Positions 33,124 to 42,848 of a stretch of DNA of 64,000 bases are shown one piece after another. Every line of letters starts with the position of its first letter. Positions within the stretch are counted from its first letter, which is position 1. Source of the stretch: Amoebophrya sp. A120 (Eukaryota; Sar; Dinophyceae; Syndiniales; Amoebophryaceae); assembly GCA_905178155.1 (NCBI GenBank), contig CAJINV010000012.1, forward strand, positions 553,271-617,270, in the 5' to 3' direction. A model generated the notes under the pieces. The model made no database searches. It was not told the DNA's origin and saw nothing but the letters and a program-made list of their open reading frames with translations. The position numbers and the translations under genes were made by a program.

Positions 33124-35628
33124 CTACTGCTGAGTGCAATCACCCGCCGAAGAATTTTTGCTGGAGGACGCGGCACCTTGGAAAGGCGGAGATAGACGAC
33201 CAACAGCACGCTCCTCTGTTGGGGGTACGGCATATGCAGCTGGTGGCCTCGCAGTAGAACTGCCGCTGTTTTGATGTGGTTTTAAAGTCCTGCTACTTCG
33301 CTTTTTTGGTTGTTCTCCTAGTACTGTGGTCGGTTCGGTCTTCAAGAAAGCCTGCCGCTGCGCTTCCTCCAGACTCAGGATCCCGGTTTTAATCTGCTTT
33401 ATCACTCCGCGCGAAAAGGGCACGCCACCTGGACCGCACATAATTTCGCCTTCTTGTTTACTAGATGAAGTTGGAGGCCTGGCTGCTTCACCGCGTCTCG
33501 TACGTGTACTTGGGGCCCCCGGAGGTGGACCGCGTACGGCGAACGGCCGGTGGTCCTCCGCGCTTCTGCCAGGAGGCCTCGCCGTGGCACTCGATTCTTC
33601 TACGCGCGTTGGTGAAACATGATCTACTCGTACACGACGTGGCTCAACATGAGCTTCTTGCCAGTTTCGTCGGGCAGTGCCGCCGTGAACTGTTGGCATC
33701 GCATCAGATCCTGTTGGTGGGCTCGTCACAGTGGGCGGACTGCACGCGACCTGATGCGCCGGACGAGCAGCAGCACCAACAGCAGAAGATTTCTGCATCT
33801 CTGCAGCAAGAGTTCGAATTTCTGTTTCTCTCTGAGCACAATGAGATTCCGTAGTAGCTCCTGCTCTTCGGGCAAGCTCATCTTGTTCCCCCGCCCGCGC
33901 GTAATTGTTGTACTGCTGGTCGTCGTCCACCGGTCGTACTGGTACTGCTGCTGGGCAGGCAAAATTACTCGCATGATGTTGGCGCAGTGGTGGTGGTGGC
34001 GGTGACAACGCTGGAGGACAAGGAAGATCAAGATTCCACGTTGGCACCTGTGCAAAAGGACAGTCTTGTGAGGATACCCCGGGTGGTGCGGTCTGGCGAT
34101 GCATAGTGACTCCGTCATAATCAGTTCTATCCGGCGTGGCCTCCAGGAGAGGGTTTGTGGGCTGGTACTGGTGTGCTTTCCAATCCTTGTGGATGCCCCA
34201 GCATTGGTCAGGCGTGTTTGGAAAAAATCTCCACGGGCTGCACTCATGTCCACCGGGCGGTCCCGCTCCACCCCGCCTAGGCGTTTCATAGCCAGTTTGG
34301 TCTACTTCTCCCACTTCACGACCTCCCTGAGCCGCGTCGCCCTGAAAATAAAGATCCTCCGCTGCTGCGCCGCCGGACAGAAAACCACGTGCCCCCGCTG
34401 GGGGCAACATGGCAGATCCAGATGCCAGCCCAGAAGCCTGACCACTCTGTTCCCCGTGTTGTTCTCGTTCTTGCCCCGTAGTTGTTCGATCCGACCTGAC
34501 GTCCAGGGGAGGGTTTCTGGCGGGCTGTGCATCCTTATGGATGTTGTTGCCCCAGAAGTCAGGCGTGCTTGGATAAAATCTGATCTCGTCTGGGCTGCGG
34601 TTGCACTCAGCGTCCCGCCTTGGCGTTTCGTAACCAGTGCCCAGACCTCCATTTTGGTCTTCTCCCACTTCGGGAGGGTTTCTGGCGGGCTGTGCATCCT
34701 TATGGATGTTGTTGCCCCAGAAGTCAGGCGTGCTTGGATAAAATCTGATCTCGTCTGGGCTGCGGTTGCACTCAGCGTCCCGCCTTGGCGTTTCGTAACC
34801 AGTGCCCAGACCTCCATTTTGGTCTTCTCCCACTTCACCTATCTGAACGTCGTCCCGGGCCTCCGCTGCGCCGGAGGGAACAAAACCATGCTCTTCCGCT
34901 CGGGGCATGGCAAATCTAGGTGCCGGCTCAGAAGCATCGCTGTGGTGTTGGTCGTGTGCTTCTCGTCCTTGCTCCCTGTGGTTCCTTTCTGGTGGTGCAG
35001 CGGTTGCTCTGGTATTCTTAGGTACCTTCGGCCCATACTTCTCGAGATTTTCTTGTGCCCTGCGCTGAGCATTTCCCAAACTCAAGGTCCCGTTTGCAAT
35101 TGCGTCTCTCACCTTGTTGCGCGGAAGCCGCTTGCCACCCGCGCCACACATTCTGCCTCCTCTTCTTTTCGGCGCGTTCTCGTCGCGGATTCGCGTTGGA
35201 GGGATGGCTGCTTGTTCGCGGGGACTCGAGGATCGACTTGGGGCTGGTGGTTGCCGGTTTGGAGGGCTCTGGGCCGGCACTTCAAGTAGTGAGGCCGCGG
35301 CGGCAGCATCAAGACAAGGCGTTTCTGTTTGACCAAAGGACGTCGAGCTGCCATAGCCACTGCATTGTACCGGAACAAGCCCTTCTCCCGTTGGCGGGCT
35401 CGGCGTGCGAGACCAATAGTACTTCGGAGAGACAGACCGCTTCTCCGGAGAAACCGTGACTTTCCGATTTGGATGCCCACTTTCCGACTTGGATGCCCAA
35501 ACCGCTTGCGGAGTTTGAGTTGCGCCATGAACGAATATCACAGACGAAGATGACAACTCCGGAGACCGTGCATGGAAACCAGGATCAACATGAGCTGCAA
35601 GAAGAGGTAGGACCAAATAACTCAACAT
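33124..35628 (-). CDS. Secreted Pro/Ser/Arg-rich repeat protein (834 aa)
   Basis: I start at the Met at 35628 because it opens a short hydrophobic leader, MLSYLVLPLLAAHVDPG. The frame is open to 35805, and a Met at 35730 would give a longer signal anchor. The protein is mostly low complexity but carries two kinds of internal repeat. A 55-residue unit (core GYETPRRDAECNRSPDEIRF, then STPDFWGNNIHKD) occurs twice identically and once degenerately (FFPNTPDQCWGIHKDWK). A separate module occurs twice: MCGAGGKRLPRNKVRDAI with ANGTLSLGNAQRRA, and MCGPGGVPFSRGVIKQI with KTGILSLEEAQRQA. No known family recognised. Repeat-bearing secreted proteins are common among parasite effectors; that role is inference. 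Confidence 0.65.
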   Translation of the reverse strand: MLSYLVLPLLAAHVDPGFHARSPELSSSSVIFVHGATQTPQAVWASKSESGHPNRKVTVSPEKRSVSPKYYWSRTPSPPTGEGLVPVQCSGYGSSTSFGQTETPCLDAAAAASLLEVPAQSPPNRQPPAPSRSSSPREQAAIPPTRIRDENAPKRRGGRMCGAGGKRLPRNKVRDAIANGTLSLGNAQRRAQENLEKYGPKVPKNTRATAAPPERNHREQGREAHDQHHSDASEPAPRFAMPRAEEHGFVPSGAAEARDDVQIGEVGEDQNGGLGTGYETPRRDAECNRSPDEIRFYPSTPDFWGNNIHKDAQPARNPPEVGEDQNGGLGTGYETPRRDAECNRSPDEIRFYPSTPDFWGNNIHKDAQPARNPPLDVRSDRTTTGQEREQHGEQSGQASGLASGSAMLPPAGARGFLSGGAAAEDLYFQGDAAQGGREVGEVDQTGYETPRRGGAGPPGGHECSPWRFFPNTPDQCWGIHKDWKAHQYQPTNPLLEATPDRTDYDGVTMHRQTAPPGVSSQDCPFAQVPTWNLDLPCPPALSPPPPPLRQHHASNFACPAAVPVRPVDDDQQYNNYARAGEQDELARRAGATTESHCAQRETEIRTLAAEMQKSSAVGAAARPAHQVACSPPTVTSPPTGSDAMPTVHGGTARRNWQEAHVEPRRVRVDHVSPTRVEESSATARPPGRSAEDHRPFAVRGPPPGAPSTRTRRGEAARPPTSSSKQEGEIMCGPGGVPFSRGVIKQIKTGILSLEEAQRQAFLKTEPTTVLGEQPKKRSSRTLKPHQNSGSSTARPPAAYAVPPTEERAVGRLSPPFQGAASSSKNSSAGDCTQQ
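34507..34836. repeat. Perfect 165-bp coding tandem duplication
   Basis: Two adjacent 165-bp copies, 34507-34671 and 34672-34836, apparently identical, encode the two 55-residue repeats of the secreted protein. Identity at the DNA level points to very recent duplication or homogenisation. Confidence 0.9.
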
Positions 35629-36199
35629 CCGCGCAAACAAAAGACCCACGAAAAGCTCCGCAGAATCGATCTTCCGTGCGGAGGGTCTACTACTTCTTCT
35701 CGTTGGGAAATAACTCGCTGATAGGACCATTGTGATCGATATTCGAACGTAAATAAGATAAAGAGAGGACCTTCGTGAATTGATATGAGCCCAAAACGTT
35801 CCCACACGACAGCACGCTTAAAAACAAAAGGGCGAAGAGAATGAATGTTGTACAAGTTTCGGAGAAAAACTGGTATTTCTTTTCCCAATCAAAAAAGTTG
35901 CATGCAGGTTCTTGTAATTCAGGGCACTTGATGTCCCAGTCGCACTCTTGTGTTCGTCTTTGTTGTAAACAAATAGCAGTACGTCGTCGACGAAACGGTC
36001 AGCAAAATATCGTCGACAACTAAAACGGAACTACAACCCACTCAGTACGACTTTTGGGCTGTTCAAAACTGGTGTGCAACAAACTACAACACTAAAATCC
36101 AAATAAAATGAAAATGAGTTGTAGAGCGTTCCTGGTGTTTTTGTGTGCGATTCTTGAGGGTTAGTTTCATGGTAAAGAAACCACAGGCCGCACTCAGCC

Positions 36200-36889
36200 T
36201 TACATTTTTGTATCTTGCTCAAGATCTTCCCATTCTATTTCTTTTTTACACCGACGAGGCGAAATTCCAGCAAGAGCATCCGGCACATTTTTGACCACAT
36301 CTTCTTCGTCGCTCGTCCATCGATTCCGTTCAAGAAATACGGATACAGGTCCTGTTCTTTTTCGATCGCAGGAACCTTCCTGCTCCAGAAGGACTAGAAC
36401 CACACTCATTTCATCTTTCCAGATCCCTTTCTTCGTGAGAGGCAGGGCTAATCTTATGATCATTTTCTTGATCGCCCACATATTTAGGTGCTTCCATAGA
36501 CGACCAGCTGCATGGATTGTCACTACGGGGACAGGCGTCGAGCAAAAATCGCTGCTTCTGACAGACGATATAGGTTGGTACTCGACTGCTGTTATGGTTT
36601 TTTTAGGAAGCAGAAAATCATATACAGCCGCACGCGTAGAAGCATTTGCGCTACTTGCGAAGGTAGAGGGAGCCGAGGCATCATCTTCTAGATTTGAACA
36701 TGGAGATGGAGGGAAGCAACTTCTACATTCATAATTACTCAGAGGTTTGCATATGCATTTGTCTGTACTCCAACAGCTGCAGCTGTCTTTTTTATCATCA
36801 TCGCGATATAATTTCTCGTCGTCGTCGTCCTCAGAGTTGTAGCACTGTGGCAACCTAGGCAATTTTCTAGTACCCCCATCCACAGGCAT
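36200..36889 (-). CDS. Small Asp- and Cys-rich protein, parental copy of a tandem array
   Basis: A 229-codon frame. The N-terminal half has an acidic run (EDDDDEKLYRDDDKK) and a Cys-rich segment (SCSCWSTDKCICKPL, YECRSCFPPSPC). The C-terminal half is hydrophobic/basic (KKMIIRLALPLTKKGIW). Another frame just upstream, starting at 36984, encodes a leader-like MSMDYVNVVLVAASAIS. A small intron of about 33 bp (GTGACA...CATCAG) could join it in frame, but that is speculative. Three truncated copies lie at 37959-38470, 39487-39998 and 41694-42196; this is the only copy with an intact C-terminus. Family unknown. The stretch 35806-36199 holds nothing recognisable. Confidence 0.55.
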   Translation of the reverse strand: MPVDGGTRKLPRLPQCYNSEDDDDEKLYRDDDKKDSCSCWSTDKCICKPLSNYECRSCFPPSPCSNLEDDASAPSTFASSANASTRAAVYDFLLPKKTITAVEYQPISSVRSSDFCSTPVPVVTIHAAGRLWKHLNMWAIKKMIIRLALPLTKKGIWKDEMSVVLVLLEQEGSCDRKRTGPVSVFLERNRWTSDEEDVVKNVPDALAGISPRRCKKEIEWEDLEQDTKM

Positions 36890-37594
36890 CCATCTCCAGG
36901 CTGATGATGTTGACGCTGACTACACATGTCACCGCTAATAGCCGACGCAGCCACAAGTACAACATTAACATAGTCCATAGACACAGCTTCCTCATTCCAA
37001 GGTTGTGAATAAGTGTAAAAGATGAGTGCGTCGCTTTCTTCGAATAACTTGCGCCGCTTGGTATTCTAGTACAAATTCCAAGCGTTATAAAAAAAAACAG
37101 ATACTGGTAGCGAGAGGTAGTAGTTCTTGTGCGGGGCGGCCTTTTGTCGCAAGGAATATCGTAGGTTACGTTTTTTACAGGTGTGGGGTCGTAGGAGGTC
37201 GTGAGAAAAATAAACCACTCAAAGCAGGAGCTGCGCTTTATGATGTTGCACCGTTCTTGTGTCGTGCAGGAGAAAAGTTCGAAGCTGATAAAGCCTGTAT
37301 AAGGAAAAATAGGTCAAAATAAACGAATGAGAAGCGAATACATTTTCGTGGTCCTCAGAAGTAGGCTCGTTTCTGCTGGTCGGTGTTTAAAGCTCGGTAA
37401 GGTCATCTTTTGCGTAAAAGGCGTTTTCTTTGGTTCTCTGTAGTATTCAGCTCCATATTTCACTAAGCTTTCAATACGTGGCGATTTTTGTATCTATGTG
37501 TCCGCGGCGTCTATGCTGGTCTTGCTTCGTCGCAACAACGCGTACGCGACGCTGATTTTTGTCCTCTTAATTAAGTACTTAATACCCTTCCTCA

Positions 37595-37958
37595 TCAAAT
37601 CGGTTCCAGTAAAAACAAACCGTTGCTCAGGATGTACACCGGCGCATTCGCACTCCCGGCGGAGATGTAGGGCGCGCGGGCGAATTATGGCGTTCTCAAA
37701 TGTTACATTCTCAACTGTTGCATGGATTTGTAATGCAAGAACAGCAACAGTGAAAGTGGCAACGTTGCAACTTTCGCATCACAGATTTTGCACAGAGTAT
37801 CATGCTGTTTAGCCCTTCGAAAATTTGTCATGCTAAGCACCTTGATCAAGTGGAGGGTAATGGCAATTTTGCATGACAAATTCATGTAACAGTATGAGAA
37901 TGTAACGTTTGAGAACGCCATACGAATTTCAACAGTCGGAACCCACACTGCTTCATCA
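37595..37958 (-). pseudogene. Copied METTL9 3' end (fragment 1)
   Basis: Exactly 5,254 bp from the real locus and nearly identical to it. It holds the last exon, the family F introner and 36 bp of the preceding exon, then breaks into the small Asp/Cys-rich gene copy. Confidence 0.85.
37686..37922. mobile_element. Introner, family F passenger copy 1 (237 bp)
   Basis: Carried along by tandem duplication of the METTL9 3' end, with the same cgaat direct repeats as the copy at 42940-43176. Not an independent insertion. Confidence 0.9.
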
Positions 37959-38470
37959 ACAGTCAGACCAAGGCTCTGACTTCTTTTCTTCGAGAGAGGC
38001 ACGGCGAATTTCATGATCATTTCCTTGATCGCGGCCCACTCATTTCGATGCTGTCAACATAGACCAGCTGCATGGATTGTCAGCACGGGGACAGGCGTCG
38101 AACAAAAATCGTTGCTTCTGACAGACGATATAGGCAATCGATTACTTCCGTTGGTTTTTGTTTTGTAGGAAGCAGAAAATCATATACAGCCGCGCGCGTA
38201 GAAGCATTTGCGCTACTTGCGTAGGTACTAGAGGGAGCCGAGGCATCATCTTCTAGATTTGAACATGGAGGGAAAAAACTTCTACATTCATAATTTCTCA
38301 GAGGCTTGCATACGTTTGTCTGTACTGGTGCCGCAGCGGATCTTTTATCATCATCGCGATATAATCTCTCGTCGTCCAACTCAGAGTTGCAGCACTGTGG
38401 CAACCTAGGCAATGGTTTAGTACCTCCACCCACAGGCGTCCTTCTCGAGGTTGATAATGACGCTGACTAA
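37959..38470 (-). pseudogene. Truncated copy 1 of the Asp/Cys-rich gene
   Basis: Matches the gene at 36200-36889 (LPRLPQCCNSELDDERLYR, NYECRSFFPPCSNLEDDAS). The parental ATG is replaced by a non-ATG codon, a frameshift follows the central region, and the C-terminal third is replaced by METTL9 sequence at 37958. Confidence 0.75.
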
Positions 38471-39122
38471 TAAAAATGCCACCGCTAAAAACAGGAGGCA
38501 CCGCCACAGCTACTTACAGCTTCCGCTTTCCAAGATTGCATTATCAATATATAGTCCGTCGCTTTCTTCGAATAACTTGCGCCGCTTGGTATTCTAGTAC
38601 AAATTCCAAGCGTTATAAAAAAAAACAGATACTGGTAGCGAGAGGTAGTAGTTCTTGTGCGGGGCGGCCTTTTGTCGCAAGGAATATCGTAGGTTACGTT
38701 TTTTACAGGTGTGGGGTCGTAGGAGGTCGTGAGAAAAATAAACCACTCAAAGCAGGAGCTGCGCTTTATGATGTTGCACCGTTCTTGTGTCGTGCAGGAG
38801 AAAAGTTCGAAGCTGATAAAGCCTGTATAAGGAAAAATAGGTCAAAATAAACGAATGAGAAGCGAATACATTTTCGTGGTCCTCAGAAGTAGGCTCGTTT
38901 CTGCTGGTCGGTGTTTAAAGCTCGGTAAGGTCATCTTTTGCGTAAAAGGCGTTTTCTTTGGTTCTCTGTAGTATTCAGCTCCATATTTCACTAAGCTTTC
39001 AATACGTGGCGATTTTTGTATCTATGTGTCCGCGGCGTCTATGCTGGTCTTGCTTCGTCGCAACAACGCGTACGCGACGCTGATTTTTGTCCTCTTAATT
39101 AAGTACTTAATACCCTTCCTCA

Positions 39123-39486
39123 TCAAATCGGTTCCAGTAAAAACAAACCGTTGCTCAGGATGTACACCGGCGCATTCGCACTCCCGGCGGAGATGTAGGG
39201 CGCGCGGGCGAATTATGGCGTTCTCAAATGTTACATTCTCAACTGTTGCATGGATTTGTAATGCAAGAACAGCAACAGTGAAAGTGGCAACGTTGCAACT
39301 TTCGCATCACAGATTTTGCACAGAGTATCATGCTGTTTAGCCCTTCGAAAATTTGTCATGCTAAGCACCTTGATCAAGTGGAGGGTAATGGCAATTTTGC
39401 ATGACAAATTCATGTAACAGTATGAGAATGTAACGTTTGAGAACGCCATACGAATTTCAACAGTCGGAACCCACACTGCTTCATCA
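39123..39486 (-). pseudogene. Copied METTL9 3' end (fragment 2)
   Basis: Same content as the fragment at 37595-37958, shifted by 1,528 bp. Confidence 0.85.
39214..39450. mobile_element. Introner, family F passenger copy 2 (237 bp)
   Basis: Second copy carried by the tandem array, with cgaat repeats on both sides. Confidence 0.9.
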
Positions 39487-39998
39487 ACAGTCAGACCAAG
39501 GCTCTGACTTCTTTTCTTCGAGAGAGGCACGGCGAATTTCATGATCATTTCCTTGATCGCGGCCCACTCATTTCGATGCTGTCAACATAGACCAGCTGCA
39601 TGGATTGTCAGCACGGGGACAGGCGTCGAACAAAAATCGTTGCTTCTGACAGACGATATAGGCAATCGATTACTTCCGTTGGTTTTTGTTTTGTAGGAAG
39701 CAGAAAATCATATACAGCCGCGCGCGTAGAAGCATTTGCGCTACTTGCGTAGGTACTAGAGGGAGCCGAGGCATCATCTTCTAGATTTGAACATGGAGGG
39801 AAAAAACTTCTACATTCATAATTTCTCAGAGGCTTGCATACGTTTGTCTGTACTGGTGCCGCAGCGGATCTTTTATCATCATCGCGATATAATCTCTCGT
39901 CGTCCAACTCAGAGTTGCAGCACTGTGGCAACCTAGGCAATGGTTTAGTACCTCCACCCACAGGCGTCCTTCTCGAGGTTGATAATGACGCTGACTAA
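39487..39998 (-). pseudogene. Truncated copy 2 of the Asp/Cys-rich gene
   Basis: Essentially identical to the copy at 37959-38470, with the same lost ATG, frameshift and truncation. Confidence 0.75.
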
Positions 39999-40648
39999 TA
40001 AAAATGCCACCGCTAAAAACAGGAGGCACCGCCACAGCTACTTACAGCTTCCGCTTTCCAAGATTGCATTATCAATATATAGTCCGTCGCTTTCTTCGAA
40101 TAACTTGCGCCGCTTGGTATTCTAGTACAAATTCCAAGCGTTATAAAAAAAAACAGATACTGGTAGCGAGAGGTAGTAGTTCTTGTGCGGGGCGGCCTTT
40201 TGTCGCAAGGAATATCGTAGGTTACGTTTTTTACAGGTGTGGGGTCGTAGGAGGTCGTGAGAAAAATAAACCACTCAAAGCAGGAGCTGCGCTTTATGAT
40301 GTTGCACCGTTCTTGTGTCGTGCAGGAGAAAAGTTCGAAGCTGATAAAGCCTGTATAAGGAAAAATAGGTCAAAATAAACGAATGAGAAGCGAATACATT
40401 TTCGTGGTCCTCAGAAGTAGGCTCGTTTCTGCTGGTCGGTGTTTAAAGCTCGGTAAGGTCATCTTTTGCGTAAAAGGCGTTTTCTTTGGTTCTCTGTAGT
40501 ATTAAGCTCCATATTTCACTAAGCCTTCAAAACGTCAGCACGATTTTGCACTTATTCGCTTCTTCTTGCTGGTCTTCTTTCCTCGCAAGAACGCGACGCT
40601 GATTTTTGCTCTCAAAATTGCATAAAATACCCTTTATTCATCATCCTC

Positions 40649-41693
40649 AAATTGGTTCCAGTAAAAACAGGCCGTTGCTCAGGATGTACACCGGCGCATT
40701 CGCACTCCCGGCGGAGATCATGGCATGCTAACATTGGAATATGGAGCCCCTTTGGGGGGCCTTCGAGGGGCCTTCGGGGGGCCTCGAAAAACGAAGGGGT
40801 AGCCAAGGGGGGTCAATGAACCCCCTTCGGGGGGTCGAAGACCCCTCAACGACCCCCCAATGACCTTAATCATCATTAATAGTAGTTAATCGGTTCAGGA
40901 GAAACTGGCTCACAGAAAGTATCAAATTTAGGACTGAGGTTTTTTGTGAAAACTTGTAATCGAACATTACCAGGCACAGGTTGTAAACTAATGAGAGATC
41001 GTAAATCTTGTTGAAACGGAGGACGAAAATGAAAACAAAAAGAAGAAAGAATACCGAATTCAAACGAGGTCGGGCACGAAAAACGAAATCGATATCGATA
41101 GACGAAAAAACGATATAGGTCGAGCATAGAGACAAGGAGCGAAATCGAGAACGAAAAAAGAATGCAAAAGTATCCGATGAGCGATATCACGAGAGATAGC
41201 CAAATGACGAAATCCAAACTCATACGAGATACGAATAATCTACTCATTCTACTCGCGAAAAACGAAATCATAAGAACAGCATGAGAAATTGAGATTGGAC
41301 CGATAAGAAAGATAGTCGCATAGGTCAAAAAGGATCTAGGTCATGATCGAGCAATGAGGATCGAGGTACGAGGATCGAGAGATAATTCGCATATAAAAAT
41401 AATACAAAAAGAGATCTACGTAGAGCACCGATATGGGGAAGCAGCAGAGATATCTCATTCTCTTGTCTCTCTGTCTCTCAGGAAAAGGTCACAGGGCACT
41501 CAGGACCGGAAGAACAACACAGAATGAAGGAGCGGATAATATAGCAATGGATTCAAGAAAATTTCAATGGAAAATCAAAAAAAGTCACAGATGATGACAT
41601 AAAAACAAACCGTTGCTCAGGATGAAATTGGTTCCAGTAAAAACAGGCCGTTGCTCAGGATGTACACCGGCGCATTCGCACTCCCGGCGGAGA
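40649..41693. repeat. About 907-bp insert flanked by 69-bp direct repeats
   Basis: The 69-bp flanks 40649-40717 and 41625-41693 match each other and derive from the METTL9 last exon (start AAATTGGTTCCAGTAAAAAC). They share variants absent from the other array copies. Between them lies 40718-41624, which starts with GC-rich hairpins (40746-40862) and continues as purine-rich, low-complexity DNA full of CGAAATC/GATATCG strings. The frames there are compositional artefacts. Confidence 0.75.
40746..40862. repeat. Cluster of G/C-tract hairpins
   Basis: Alternating G and C tracts form several short stems, for example AAGGGGG...CCCCCTT and GGGGTC-GAA-GACCCC. They stand at the left edge of the insert that enlarges the third array unit. 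Confidence 0.65.
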
Positions 41694-42196
41694 CCAAGGC
41701 TCTGACTTCTTTTCTTCGAGAGAGGCACGGCGAATTTCATGATCATTTCCTTGATCGCGGCCCACTCATTTCGATGCTGTCAACATAGACCAGCTGCATG
41801 GATTGTCAGCACGGGGACAGGCGTCGAACAAAAATCGTTGCTTCTGACAGACGATATAGGCAATCGATTACTTCCGTTGGTTTTTGTTTTGTAGGAAGCA
41901 GAAAATCATATACAGCCGCGCGCGTAGAAGCATTTGCGCTACTTGCGTAGGTACTAGAGGGAGCCGAGGCATCATCTTCTAGATTTGAACATGGAGGGAA
42001 AAAACTTCTACATTCATAATTTCTCAGAGGCTTGCATACGTTTGTCTGTACTGGTGCCGCAGCGGATCTTTTATCATCATCGCGATATAATCTCTCGTCG
42101 TCCAACTCAGAGTTGCAGCACTGTGGCAACCTAGGCAATGGTTTAGTACCTCCACCCACAGGCGTCCTTCTCGAGGTTGATAATGACGCTGACTAA
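41694..42196 (-). pseudogene. Truncated copy 3 of the Asp/Cys-rich gene
   Basis: Same body as the other truncated copies, but its 3' junction differs: it is fused at CCAAGGC to the METTL9 last-exon fragment without the introner. This indicates a separate rearrangement. Confidence 0.7.
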
Positions 42197-42848
42197 TAAA
42201 AATGCCACCGCTAAAAACAGGAGGCACCGCCACAGCTACTTACAGCTTCCGCTTTCCAAGATTGCATTATCAATATATAGTCCGTCGCTTTCTTCGAATA
42301 ACTTGCGCCGCTTGGTATTCTAGTACAAATTCCAAGCGTTATAAAAAAAAACAGATACTGGTAGCGAGAGGTAGTAGTTCTTGTGCGGGGCGGCCTTTTG
42401 TCGCAAGGAATATCGTAGGTTACGTTTTTTACAGGTGTGGGGTCGTAGGAGGTCGTGAGAAAAATAAACCACTCAAAGCAGGAGCTGCGCTTTATGATGT
42501 TGCACCGTTCTTGTGTCGTGCAGGAGAAAAGTTCGAAGCTGATAAAGCCTGTATAAGGAAAAATAGGTCAAAATAAACGAATGAGAAGCGAATACATTTT
42601 CGTGGTCCTCAGAAGTAGGCTCGTTTCTGCTGGTCGGTGTTTAAAGCTCGGTAAGGTCATCTTTTGCGTAAAAGGCGTTTTCTTTGGTTCTCTGTAGTAT
42701 TAAGCTCCATATTTCACTAAGCTTTCAATACGTGGCGATTTTTGTATCTATGTGTCCGCGGCGTCTATGCTGGTCTTGCTTCGTCGCAACAACGCGTACG
42801 CGACGCTGATTTTTGTCCTCTTAATTAAGTACTTAATACCCTTCCTCA

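Noticed and set aside
34099-35289. A 396-codon plus-strand frame with repeats
   Set aside because: Antisense of the secreted repeat protein; its repeats simply mirror the 165-bp coding duplication.
40866-41328. A 150-codon hydrophobic frame in the array insert
   Set aside because: Produced by low-complexity CGAAATC/GATATCG DNA; no start context or family resemblance.
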